This document shows positions 11,201 to 22,883 of a stretch of 64,000 bases of DNA, piece by piece (the first letter of the stretch is position 1; each line of letters opens with the position of its first letter). The position numbers and the translations under genes are program-made. The stretch is from Myrica gale (Eukaryota > Streptophyta > Magnoliopsida > Fagales > Myricaceae): contig OZ005599.1 of assembly GCA_963930655.1 (NCBI GenBank), forward strand, positions 19,483,224 to 19,547,223, written 5' to 3'. The notes beneath the pieces were generated by a model. It was not told the origin of the DNA. It saw only the letters and a program-made list of their open reading frames with translations, and made no database searches.

Positions 11201-12723
11201 CGGCTATATAATCAAGCAAGCAAGTAATAGGCAGGCTGTACTAGGAATAATGACCAAGAGCATTGAATTAAGAAATTTCGAGACGATATGGTGCTTAATT
11301 AAGACGTACGTACCGAGATATAAACTATGGAAGCAATCACGAAAGTCCAGTAGCGGCCGAGATGAGCATCGGCAAGATAAGCACCCAAGATGGGAGTCAT
11401 CCATATAGTTCCAACCCAATTGGTAACGTTGTTAGAAGAGGTGACGGTGCCCTGGTGGAGCTTCTTCGTTAAATATAGGATCAGATTGGAAGATATACCG
11501 TAATAGGCCATGCGTTCAAAAACCTCGTAGACTGCACAAAACAAGAAATAATAGGCAAATGGTCACGAATTTAAAGCATAAAGTAACGGGAAAAACAGAG
11601 CCAACGCACAAATTGTCCTTTGAGACTTTTGATTGATTAGAGAATCTGACTTAAAGTAATTGCTGTTCAATTTACAGCTACAAGTGCAGCGCGTTTTCAA
11701 TTTTTGTTTTGTTCCAAGTCATATGGGTCTGTCGGTGTGTCATGTGTGGCAGGGAGGTGTCAATGCAAATAATGCCGCTTAGCGTGATATGTGGGTAGTG
11801 TGAGCTGCATGATTAGTGAGGGAGATTAACTATTATCAGCTCTGGCACAAAAAAAAAAATTAAAGGGGGAAAAAAGAATGAGAAACAAGATAGGCCTGAG
11901 CCAACCAACTCGTGGGCAGAAAATTTCCTATCTTTTATTGATAATGAAACGATGAAGAACGTGAGACTGATGCAAGAAAACAAAGTCGTCGTCTTCCTCT
12001 GTCATTTGCAAAAATTAAAAATCTATTTACAGATCAACTTCAAGGCTTCGCAAAAAAAAATGCTGGATCAGAAAGGCATCGCTTCCAGATTTTCTCATAT
12101 TTAATAGCAGAACTATCTAAACGAACAGAGCTACTATGAATGGTAAAGGTTAATCTAAGCTGCTACTTGCAAGAAAAATTTACTCCACCCAAATAGGTAC
12201 TTTACTCTAATGGAGCATTCTTGAGTAAACGAGAGGCTGTAACCTCATACGGATTCTTAAACCATGTAAATTTGTAAAGGGCGTGCTAACTTCTCAAATA
12301 CAGACATACGCGCTCCAAGAAAACAAAGAGTCTTCCAGAAAAGGGGGAGGAGAGAGGCAAAAGGCATTCCTGTTTCAGGGAGCCATTCAGAGAAAAGTGT
12401 GACGGAGGTTCTGGAAGAGTGGCCAGTAAGAGAACAAGTTCACTACTTAAAAAAGTTTAGTGCGCCATTGAAAATTGCTTCCAAGGTTCAAGGAACCGAA
12501 CACAAGTGTATCCCAAAGGTACATACGAAGTGGGTTGCGTGTTCCCAAATCCAATGGCTCAATGCCCTTTGAGAGTTGAGACAGAAAGAGGGAAAGGGGC
12601 AGAGAGGTTACCAACAACAAACGAGCAAGCAGTCCATCCACCTCTCTTGGATCTCAGGACTGGGTTCCCTTTCAGATCCACTGTCCCGTCCTGTGTGAAG
12701 TCGTCAAGCGCTGCTTCGGCCAT
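8209..12723 (-). CDS. NPF5.2-like: NRT1/PTR family transporter, NPF5.2/PTR3-like (copy 1, intact)
   Basis: A proton-coupled MFS transporter of the plant NPF family. The family moves di/tripeptides, nitrate or other small solutes, and the closest type I recognise is Arabidopsis PTR3. Exons on the minus strand are 12612-12723, 11314-11531, 9179-9744 and 8209-9088. All introns are GT-AG, phases agree, and the total is 591 codons plus stop, normal for the family. Residues 40-44 give the ExxER proton-coupling motif (EVFER) in the first membrane helix. GTGGTKP at 158-164 and FYDQAP near the C-terminus are PTR hallmarks. About 12 membrane helices are expected. The 218-bp second exon is typical of NPF genes. 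Substrate cannot be told from sequence. Two broken paralogues lie downstream in the same orientation. Nothing in this copy looks damaged. Confidence 0.93.
9958..10151. mobile_element. Tourist-like MITE in intron 2 of NPF copy 1
   Basis: A 194-bp AT-rich element with imperfect ends (GGGTACGTTTGTGT; inward from the right GGTTGTGTTTGTGT) flanked by TAA on both sides. A close relative lies at 38588, in a different intron of NPF copy 2, so the two insertions are independent. Confidence 0.65.
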
Positions 12724-12820
12724 TCTCTTGCTTACAGAGTAACAGTGTCAACTGTCAACCCCACCTTTTCCTCTGTTTGAGAACTTCAGTAGTTGGTGTC
12801 CAACCCCAGACCCCTCTCTT

Positions 12821-12827
12821 TTTTATA
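12821..12827 (-). promoter_or_regulatory. TATA box of NPF copy 1
   Basis: TATAAAA on the minus strand about 100 bp upstream of the ATG at 12723. The same motif sits at about the same distance upstream of the exon 1 of copy 3, and upstream of the damaged exon 1 of copy 2. Confidence 0.6.
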
Positions 12828-12829
12828 GA

Positions 12830-14051
12830 CGACCTAAACGTTGTTTTCTCGCTGGGGATCAGTTGCGACCTCGATTTGCCAACCGTAGCTTAGGGACTAG
12901 CCTTGGCCTTGACCCACAACAGCGAGTATTAAACGTGGGGCCTGCCAAATAAAAAATCCACTAATGAAGTACACGGGCACTCATCTTATAGATTATGTAG
13001 GAATTTCTTTGAAGTTCTCTGTTCTCATGACAAATATCACTGAATATGGCATTATCTCCTTGACAAATGCAAGTAACTTGTACTGTTTCTTGTTGAGAGG
13101 ATGTTGTTCCTGAACTTATTAGTAAGACTATAATGCCTGCTGGTTGTATATTATTTGAAAATTAAGGAATTTCGATATAAATCAGTGTGCTTCTGTCTCT
13201 TTCGGACATTTAAGTAAGACCTAAATATCAATCCAATTCTAAGTACTTATGTGGAGAATCAAAATTTGATATTCTAGGTATGGTTGCCTCTTATCATCTA
13301 ATATTGCTTACTTTGGGACATGAGTTCGAATTCTATCACCTACAAGTAAATCTTTGACTTAAATAATACTTGTAGTTTTATGTTACACTTATAATCGATC
13401 AGTACGCCAAATTCCTTTGAACTAAACGCATAATTTTTTAAAATCAATTTAAAATTAATGCTAAAGACATACATAGATACTAAAATTAACAAATTAAAAC
13501 ATGCCTAGTTTCTAAAATTAACAAATTACTATTTAAGTTTAGATCAGGGTTACAATATTACTCCCTTCGTTATATTTTCGTCTAATTTTTTTATAAAATT
13601 AATGACGTGACACGTCCCTCGTGGATATATGATCATGGTTTGGAAAACTCAGAGATTATATTGGGGATAAGCCGGTAGACTTTTGGTGGGCGAGGGATGG
13701 GTTCTGGACCTTTTCTGGTCCGACCATATAAGTCCGGCAAGGTTTTTATGCTCGCGCGCTGATGTGGCTACACATTTGACCGAGGATGATACGGCGCTTG
13801 GACTCTCCGAACCACGTTTTCTTCGTGAAAAACAAGAGCGCGTTGATTTCCTCTTTACTTTGAAGTTGGAGCATCGGATTAGGGAATGCATCAGAATCGT
13901 GAAAGTGTTTCCATGAAAGAAAAAAAGGCTTGCTTTACTATTGTTTGGCAAATATCGCATGCCCTGTTAAGACAATTCTTGGAATATATACACCTTTTAC
14001 TTTTTTAATTTTAGAGGTCTTGACATTTTACATATCCATATATTAATTTTA
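12830..14051. other. Upstream region of NPF copy 1, no gene seen
   Basis: Beyond the TATA box this is unremarkable AT-rich DNA. Overlapping open frames at 13649-13960 on both strands share no motif with families I know and are treated as chance. Confidence 0.45.
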
Positions 14052-14397
14052 GGAAAATTGACAATTTAGTCACTAAATTTATAGCACGCTGACAATTTAG
14101 TCACTAAAGTTTCATTTTTTGACAATATGGTCACTGAGAATATATAGTTGTGGTCTTTCCGTCAAATCTTTGTTAATTTTTAACGGAATATAATGTTGTC
14201 GAGCGATGGATCGCTACAAGTTACCTTTGCCACAACGGTAAACAAATCGGTCGACCGTTAAAAATTTAACGGATGTTTGACTGAAAGACCAGATCGTCAC
14301 AACTATATATTCTCAGTGACCATATTGTCAAAAAATGAAACCTAGTGACTAGATCGTCAGTGTGGTATAAACCTAGTGACCAAATTACTATTTTCCC
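14052..14397. mobile_element. Long-TIR Mutator-type MITE, 9-bp target duplication
   Basis: A 346-bp element with long imperfect inverted arms built on TTTAGTCAC / GTGACTAAA words, starting GGAAAATTGAC and ending in TATTTTCCC. It is flanked on both sides by TTAATTTTA, a perfect 9-bp duplication, which is diagnostic of Mutator superfamily insertion. There is no coding capacity. Confidence 0.8.
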
Positions 14398-15342
14398 TTA
14401 ATTTTATTAAATCACATTTATCAATTATTGATTTCAAACACTTTGTACTAAACTTTAAAATTTGTAGACATTTGGACGGAAATCACGACCTTAAAAATTA
14501 TGATTTTGCCCTCATAAAGTAGTCACGACCAACAAAATTATGAGGATAAAATTGTAATTTTGCACGTCAAAATAAAAATAATTGAAATTAAGGAATGATG
14601 CAAAATATCTGAAATAAATAGTTTGTGGTTTAATGTGACAAAAATAATATATTGAAGTGCAAAGTGCCTAAATCTCTAAAATTAAAAGGTTCAAAGTATA
14701 TTTAACCCAAAATTATTTGATTTCTAGAATTTTGTCTTAGGACAATTGACTTCATTATGTTCTCTTCTAGAGGAATATTCTATTCTATCAATTAAAAAAA
14801 CATGCGCACAATTCTTTGGCATAAAAGATTATTCCATATTTATATTAATTCTTTTCTCGTAATAACTGGAAAGACGAATCGGAATAATCTTCACAATGGG
14901 ATAATCTTTCACGTTGTGCTTGCCAAGAATTCGTATACTTTTGTAATGAGCACGTTATTTGGTTGTGTAGCCACTCAAATACTTTGACTGTTCTCTGCCC
15001 CCTCTATAGTTTTCAAATGCCTCTATTCATATATAGAAGTCTAGTGCGCAATGATTAGAGAAACAAAAAAAAAACAGAAGAGTGGTGTTGAATGACAACA
15101 GCAAATTCCTTTTTATATTTTGAAGATCTTTTATTTATTTATCAAAATTAAAAATTTTGTATTAGTGTTAAAAAGGAAATGTATTAAAATTTTAAAAACC
15201 AAACACTTATATAATATTTATTTATATTTAAATTGTATGATGCAATTCATGATGAAATTGTAGAGAACTCTCATTTTTAAATTTGAATACCTATATATGA
15301 AACTATAAGGCTTGTTGGTAGTTAATCAATTGATTCTCCTAT
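14398..15342. other. Intergenic, AT-rich, no gene seen
   Basis: No coding region or repeat of note was recognised here. Confidence 0.4.
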
Positions 15343-15707
15343 GTGGCTATCAACAGTGACTTTAAGAGTATCACAGTGGAAGAGGATTCTTTTAAAGCGA
15401 TTGAATCTCTTCGCAGTTATCCGGCTAGAGTTGATTGGCGTATATATAGCAAAATTGGAGTCATTCTTAGGAGTCTTTCTAGTTTTGATTCTTTTGTCTT
15501 TAGCTTTGTTAAAAGAAGTGCTAATGTGGAAGCACATCATCTTGTTTGTTGAGCTGCTTCTGTATGTGATCATTTCAGGAGGTCACCCCGAAATTTTTTG
15601 AGTATTTTCCGGACTTGTGTTTGGATTTATGTTGGGATTGATACCATAATTTTCCTTTTCTTTTGAATAAAGGTAATCGTAGTTTTAATTAACAAAAAAA
15701 TTAAACC
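15343..15707 (+). mobile_element. 5'-truncated LINE, RNase H tail
   Basis: Translation from about 15343 gives the C-terminal part of the RNase H domain of plant L1-type LINEs (VDWRIYSKIGVILR, then FVKRSANVEAHHLVC, a stop where W is usual, and AASVCDHFRRSP). A short A-run (about 15700-15707) marks the 3' end. The reading frame carries a premature stop at 15550. No clear target duplication was found. Confidence 0.7.
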
Positions 15708-16247
15708 TCCTATATCATATCAAATTAATATCTGACCTAAAGGTGGACATTTGTTCCGGTTCAAACCGGAACATCCGGTTCCAAACATATCGGCAGGTTG
15801 GATGGATGGATGTAACTTTTCTCAACATCCGATGAGGATAATATGACTTTTTCTATTTTCTTGGTGAAGAGGATATTATGACAATAGAAAAAGATATACG
15901 TTTTAAGTAACTTGAACGCACTCTGCAGATGTGCAAGTTCTATAACAATCATCTGGTTATAGACCTTACGGCAATATATATATATATAAATTATCAGTAT
16001 ATATATATGAAGATTGAATTCAAGGAAATACTTATCCTGATCCTCTTGTCTTAATCTAGATTGCTGAAAAGGCCATTCATCTAATAGGCCAAACAATCTA
16101 TTCCACTTGATTAGTCAATTTAGCAGAGTAATAGGAACGTTATTATGTAGTCAAATAATTTAGGATTTACCCTTTTTCTGTACTTGCTTAAGATTTTTCT
16201 TTTTAACCTCTGTAATTTAAGATATATATTTGACTACATAATGTTTA

Positions 16248-16805
16248 AGGAAATTTGTTTTTTAGTCACTGGGTTTTACCCTCTTTTTATTTTTAGTCCT
16301 TAAACTTAATGAGTCAAATTTTTAGTCCTTTAATTTTCACTCCGTTTAAATTTTAGTCCTTTAAAGCCTCAATCTCGTCGTTCTCATGTCAAGGAACACA
16401 TAAATGTATCTTTGAGGATGCTGGAAAGGACAAAGGTGGGAGTTGTAGGTATTATACAGGCTTTGGTGGATTCTATACACGAGAAGTGGAAGTCCGATGA
16501 AGTGGTGAAGGGTGGCTGCCATGGTGAAGTGGCAATGAGTTTTATGTAGAGTTTCAATTAAATAGAAGCTACAGGTCGTTTAAGAAATCACGTTTAATTG
16601 GTTGAGGCTAACGTGAAAATGAAGGGTGACGTGTTAGATGGAAGCTGACGTGTAAAATTATTCCGTTAATTAGGGTGACGGAAGGTAACGGAAGGACTAA
16701 AATTTAAACGGAGTGAAAATTAAATGACTAAAAATTTGACTCATTAAGTTTAAGGACTAAAAATAAAAAGATGGTAAAACACAGTAACTAAAAAGCAAAT
16801 TTCCC
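16248..16805. mobile_element. Long-TIR Mutator-type MITE, 9-bp target duplication
   Basis: A 558-bp element with inverted arms rich in TTTAGTCACT / TTTTTAGTCC, ending AGGAAATTTG (left) and CAAATTTCCC (right). A perfect TAATGTTTA duplication flanks it (16239-16247 and 16806-16814). It belongs to the same broad family as 14052 and 16848. Confidence 0.8.
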
Positions 16806-16847
16806 TAATGTTTATACAAGGCGATAATAATTCTTATAAAAAAATAG

Positions 16848-17256
16848 AAATTTACTTTTTAGTCATTAAGTTTTGGACCCTTTTTAATTTTAGTCCTTAA
16901 CATCCAAGCTTCAAAATTTTAGTCCTTGAACTTTCATATTTGTAAAATTTAGTCATTCCGTCAGTCTGCCGTCAGACGCCGTCAATTTTTTTACCCGTCG
17001 ACCGCCAATTTTGAAGTGGTCGACCAAATATATATTTTGAAAGTGAGCGATCGTCCGGTACATGTAGCGATCGTCCGCTTCATGTAGTGGTTGACCGCTT
17101 CATATACCAGTCGTCCGATACAAATTTGAAGACAAACTGACGGAAGAACTAAATTTTACAAAGATGAGAGTTTAAGAACTAAAATTTTGACCTTCTAAAA
17201 TTTATGACTAAAAAAAAAAGGAATTAAAATTTAATGACTAAAAATCAAAATTCCCT
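16848..17256. mobile_element. Third related Mutator-type MITE
   Basis: Same architecture: TTTTTAGTCATTAAG arms and an end of AAAATTCCC. It is flanked by A-rich TAAAAAA-type sequence that gives only an approximate duplication. The interior has diverged repeats of CGATCGTCCG / GTGGTTGACCG. Confidence 0.6.
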
Positions 17257-19801
17257 AAAAAACAAAGTGTAGAGGACTTCTTTGATTTCCACCCATTCCC
17301 ACGGCACGAATCCAAAGATAGGTATCTCCAGCTGTTGATAACTTGTTACACTTTTACAGAAGGCTTCGTCCTAGCATAGCCTTCCTTCTGATCCGAACCC
17401 TATCATTATTATTTCGTGTTCGCAAGTACTGAAGAGACTAGGACACATTATAGGCAGCATTTAAGACAAGAGAGTCCGGTACTCCAAATTAATTGAGGCA
17501 AGTAAGTCACGCGGTTGACGAGAAAAAAAGGTAGGAAGAAGTTGGAGAGCTATTTAGGCAGTTGCTTGTAAAGCACATTATAAGTATGAATAAAAATATA
17601 ACTCGTAGTAGTTGAAGGGAATTGGAAACAAAGATATCATATGGAGTAGTTGATCAGTTTCTTGATTTCCTTCATGCATGGGGCTTTTATCGGGCAAAAG
17701 AAAATCGGATATCGCCTCCCGGCTCCCAACATGCAAAATATCTTAAAATGATAACCCTTAAACCACTTGGATTTTCAAGTTTCAACTGTCAGCTTCGTAT
17801 AAATCTCGATCAATGGCGTTTGTTTACCAAATGGCCCGGGACCAGCTTTGAACGATTGCGCCGAATGGGAATTCAATAAACTATGGCCGACGGCCTTGAC
17901 CCATCGGAAACGAATCTATTTTGTGCTTCGTCTTCTTGCTATAAGTCAGTCTACACTTGGACTGTCTCCATATTCATAGCGTCGACATGCCGGAAATGCG
18001 AGACCGTTCTAGATCCAATTATAATCAAGAAATTGAGCAGAGACGACACGCCGTCGCTTTCAAGAACATAATTATGGTTAATTTAACAAGGACACACATT
18101 TTGACCCTTCGATGCAGATCATAATGCATCTCCCTGTATATTATATTGTACTACTGCATCTTGTTACTTGTACATCTCTTTCCAAAAACTCCGTATGTAA
18201 TATGCGTGTCCTTAGATATGAAGCAGCTGTATACGGAAATTAGAAAAATAAGAAACAAAACAGCTTTCAGAAAGCACTAGACTTGACACGAGGTTGACTG
18301 CTATGAAACTCGAAACTCGAAACTCGCAGGGGATTATTAAATATTATATGTATATGCCCCACTTGTATCAATAATGTAAGACGCACGGCTTGTACAACAT
18401 AACGAGATAAAGAGATAAAACGAATGTTTGAGATTGAAAATTTTAGTTAATGGAGTTTGAGAAATATTAGAAAGTTGATAAGAATCATAAGATGCTTTCG
18501 TGGATAACTTGGCTACAACGGAAACAACAGGGTTAGAAGTCATGTCAGTCAATCTTCCACGTGTCATTTCAGGATTGACTATTACGTGTGAAATGTTGAT
18601 ACCTCAGTGTCTCCCGTTAAGTTGGAGACGGAATCAGCACGGAGAGGTACTTATGGGAATGATAGCTCACCACAAGGGCAGCGGGACAACAAATTAAACC
18701 CTAAAGATTTTTTCAGAAAAAAATCAAACCACAAAAATATGTGAAATATTTAAGCCTTAATCCAATTTTACCTCCACAGTTCTAGTCTTTCTTTCTCGCG
18801 ACTTTAAAGCAATTGCCGAGTCGGTCCAGCATCTTATGATTCTTATCCATGGATCTCGCGCGCACACAGTGACAGTACACATATATTATAATATATAATA
18901 GGTTTGTAGTTGTTCTTTAAGTACTTATCCAATTTTTCCTCGGTTGTTCTAGTCTTTCCGTCTTTTCACTTTAAAAGGATTAGCCACTATTACTAAAAGG
19001 ATATAGAGAATCATGAGTAATGTTGTTCATCATGCTGGTTAATTGACTTCAAATAATTCATTTAACTTTATTTCTTCTCGATGGAAAACCAAAAAAAAAC
19101 ACTTCCAATACTCACTTAGTTCCATTTGCTTTTTTACCACTAGGTGGTATTCGGCTAAGTGACTAATAATTCGCCATTTTGGTTAGTGCTAAAAAAATCA
19201 GCACAAACTCTAACAACTTTTTTTTTAAAAAAAATTGCGATCAAATTATTTTCTCTTTATTTATTTTTAATTAAAAATTTCATCGAATTCTCTCCCTAAA
19301 TTTGTTTTACAAACTCCAATTAAAATCAATTTACAATCAAATATCTTTTAAAAAAATTTACCTACATTTTTTACAAACTTCTATAAAAAATCTAATATAT
19401 CTAAATATTGTCGTCACTATCAATTTTTTTTCTTATAAATTCGAATAAAAAAAATTACAGCCGAACATTGCTAGCTAGTAGCTACCTGTCTAGAGTTCCG
19501 TTTACCAACACGGCAAAGATGTTTGGTTTTGAGGAAAATGTTTTTTACGAAGAATTTTTTTTTAAAATATGTTTTCTTTAGGTGTTTGAGAGAATGATGG
19601 AGTTTATTGAAATGATGCTTAAAATGAGGAAGTTTATAAAATTTATCCGAGATTTTAAGAGTAAAAAAAAAATGTTTGAATAGAAAATTTTTATGAGAAA
19701 GTTTTTATGTTGCTTTTTATAGATTGAGGCCAATGATTAGATATAAAATTTTATTGAAATGTTTTTTTTGTGTGAAAAGAATTATGTTGGATTGAAAGTA
19801 C
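17257..19801. other. Intergenic, no gene recognised
   Basis: Several short open frames on both strands (for example 17622-17879 and 18337-18567) were read. None shows a conserved domain, and overlapping frames on opposite strands argue against coding. Confidence 0.4.
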
Positions 19802-20236
19802 TGGGCGGTGTTCGTTTTGTAAAAAAAATAGGAATCGAATCCTTGAAATATTCATGTTCGGCAAAACTCGTATTCAACCACCATTTTCGTCTGCAGGGTG
19901 TCAGTCAGCATGTCTATCGCCTGCTCCTCGTTTGCAGCAATTTTTTTTTAACGTCTCCCCTTAAAAAGGGGGCGACAAACATGCTGCCATGCGTACTGTG
20001 CATGGCAGCATGTTTGTCGTCCAACGACTTTTTACCTTTTTTTTTACATTCAAAAAATCAAATATTAATAAAAATATAATAAATTCGAAATAAAAAACTT
20101 TAAACATCATCATTACTTTTTTACACCTCAACAACATTTACACAAACACCAATACAACTTTATCATCACCTAAAAATTCACAAAATTCTTCAAATCCTAC
20201 AAAAACCTTCAAAACGAACATCACCCTGATCTACTA
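19802..20236. mobile_element. Probable MITE with GGTGTTCGTTTTG ends
   Basis: Inverted ends (GGGCGGTGTTCGTTTTG at the left, CAAAACGAACATCACCC at the right) bound about 435 bp with a perfect hairpin at the centre. Interior words resemble the 2493/3798 MITEs (TTCACAAAATTCTTC, CACCAATACAAC). A target duplication is not clear. Confidence 0.5.
19973..20019. repeat. Perfect 20-bp hairpin with 7-nt loop
   Basis: CGACAAACATGCTGCCATGC (19973-19992) pairs without mismatch to 20000-20019 across the loop GTACTGT. It lies within the MITE-like element at 19802. Confidence 0.85.
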
Positions 20237-22418
20237 GTCACTTCTCGACGGCGGACGGCCATTGAAAATGATATCCTTGATGAGGACGTCAATACTCAAA
20301 TAAAAAATTAAATAGCTTCACCCATCAGCCCCATATAATAGGTTGCAATCTGGTGCAGCACAATTAAAATTAACTAAGAAAATAATTAAGGGGAAAGGAA
20401 AATTAGTACAGCGGCTTGTTCAATAATGTCCTCATTTTCTCTTCAGAAATTTCGAGTAAGCCAAGAAAGAAAGAAAATAATACAAAACGACAGAAGATCA
20501 GCCCCAGTCACGCAGATGGGGACTGAAAACGACAGCTTCAAAATCAATTTTTGTAGGGAAACGTTACGTCCCCGCAGGATTAAAAAACTGGTCAATATTG
20601 CTAGATTTGGGTCCAATGCTGACCAAATTTGAAAGGTACTCGCATCCACATGGGAGTACGTAAGTCAATGGTGTGCCTGCTACGCAATGAAAAACCTCAC
20701 GGACTTTACAACTACTCGACTGATTCAGACCAGCTAGAAGTTTATCTTCATGTTTTCACACATGGGAATCCAGCGGCTCTCTCTTTTTTCTTTGGATATA
20801 TATAGCTAATAGGCATTATATTATGGGCCCAAGGATCCTCCTCCCCCCCCCCACTCTCCACTTTATCATATGCATTCAATTCGTTTCTCACTGCGGCGTG
20901 ACAATGAGAAATCATTGACTTGATTCGTACAATCAATGGGCTTGGAAAAAAAGATCAAAGATTTCATTATGAGAAGCTTCCATGACCTCGTGATCTTTTT
21001 CTTTTTCTTTTTGTATTTTCCTGAGATAGCACGTGCGTTGATTTTTATGCTCAAAAATTCCTCATTTACAATAAATCTTGTGTCTAGTTGAGAGAGTGAT
21101 CACATTGGCGGCCACCAATATTCTCCGATCGAACCTTTGCTTCGTATCTAAGAGATGCCACTTTTTTCCCAAAGAGAAAAAAAGAAGAAGAAGAAGAGGG
21201 AAACATGCCACTTTTTCAGTTTTTGTGGTACTAAAGCTGCCTACCGTAACGGGCCCAACTTCTAATAATATTCTTCACACGTCTATCTCAACTCCAAAAT
21301 CCCTAATCGTTATTGGCCTTTACCCAGCAAGTTGCAATGTATTTCCTATCAGACCAAACATGCACCAAAAGGAACCCCTACCAGACAGACGCCAAGGACA
21401 GAGGATAAGAGGATTCTTGCAATCCGAAAAGAAGGAAAAAAAAGGGAAAGAGTATGTTAGCTACGGAAGGATGTGTGATTTCTTATATATCTGCGGTCGG
21501 TGATACATCCATGTCCATCGTTCAGGACCACGATGCCTGCCATGCCACTCGTAGCTGTATAAAAAAGCATTGCTTCAACTCACCTCGGTTTGCCTGAGTG
21601 CCGAGTGGTGAGGTTAGGGCCGAAGCTGGGATTTTAATTTTTAGGGTCAAAGTATAATATTGTAATTTTAGGGGGGCAAATGCAAAAACAATTTGAAAAA
21701 ATAAGGGTTAAATTAAGGAAAAAATACAAGGATCAGGTGGGGGGTGGGAGGGATCCATCCTCCACGATCTGTGTGGGCTGGGATGGAGGACGAGTCTCCC
21801 CCCCCCCCCCCCCACCAAATTGTGACTGAGGAAAAAATACATTTTCTAAAAGATGAAGGAAAGGTTCCATGTATTAAGAATGGATAGTAAATATATTAAA
21901 AGTAATAGTTTATATGTATAAATTCGAAGTTAAAAAGGGTATTTTTCTTTTAAGGGTGTGGGAAAGCCCGGTGTTCTGCTTAAAGTCTGGACATGCTAAG
22001 GTAGCAGTGATTGTACTAGGCCTAAACTCTTTAGGGCGTGGAGAAAGTAGCATAGGATAAGGCCCCACGAAGCCTGAAGAGAGGCATTGATGCATTTAAG
22101 GGGTGGACTTCTTTGTTTCCTAAGCAATATAATGGATGGACTTGAAGTGGATACCAATTATAATGGCCACCTCCCACTTCTACTTTAGGGGTGTTCCAGC
22201 TAAGCCAGTGAATCATGCAAAAGTCCACGCAATGTTGTAGTTAAGATCATCCCCTTTTTTTCTCTTGTTTTTATACACCCCTTGGACCACCCGCATCCAA
22301 ATCGTAAATAATTATTTCGGGCCTAATTACATTTCTCTCGTTTTATACAACTTGCTTTTCTTTGAGGTAGATTGTGTCATTCATAATTAGTTAATGAGTA
22401 AAGATATCCTTGAATTTT
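20237..22418. other. Intergenic, no gene recognised
   Basis: Holds a 16-C homopolymer at about 21798-21813 and GA-rich tracts near 21180 and 21430. Open frames up to 141 codons (21078-21503) have low-complexity Lys/Arg stretches and no known domain. Confidence 0.4.
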
Positions 22419-22473
22419 GAGAAAACTTTTTTTTTCCTGAGCAAAAATTAACAATCCGAGTCAAAATACAAAC

Positions 22474-22875
22474 TTATGGTGGCTTAAACTGCCAATCACA
22501 GAGTAGAATAACATGGGGCATATCAGTTACAGCTACATTTACTAAACGTCGAGTCTGCCCCGCCCACTTAGCAATCTTATGGGTAAGGCAATTCTGTTTC
22601 CTGGATACCCGAGTCAGCTTCCAATTTGGGTGCAAAGACAAAATGTCATGGCAAGCATTACAATCTGCTACAAGATAGCTCTCTAAGTCCTTGCCATTTT
22701 GATTGATCGTTGAGCACGCATTCAAAGAATCATCTTCAATATAAACTGACAGCCATTTGGCCTCTTTTGCCATTCGACGAGCTAACAGGGAAGCCTTAAT
22801 TTCACCCCACAGATGTTGGACAGCAGGGATAAAGGAGGTCAATAACTGAAAAATTGGGGTGGCAAGCCACATCAA
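22474..22875 (-). pseudogene. LINE RNase H domain remnant
   Basis: About 133 codons of RVT_3-type RNase H: GEIKASLLARRMA, a D-rich DDSLNACSTIN core, then VSRKQNCLTHKIAKWA, which matches the usual R-xxN-xxAH-xLA-x-WA ending. It belongs to the same LINE as 26700-28332 and is separated from it only by the MULE insertion. Confidence 0.8.
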
Positions 22876-22883
22876 AATTGATT

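Noticed and set aside
13649..13960. Overlapping open frames on both strands
   Set aside because: Neither shows a domain and each is the shadow of the other; coding not supported.
21078..21503. 141-codon plus-strand frame
   Set aside because: Low-complexity Lys/Arg stretches from GA-rich tracts, no homologous domain, and no promoter or splice support.
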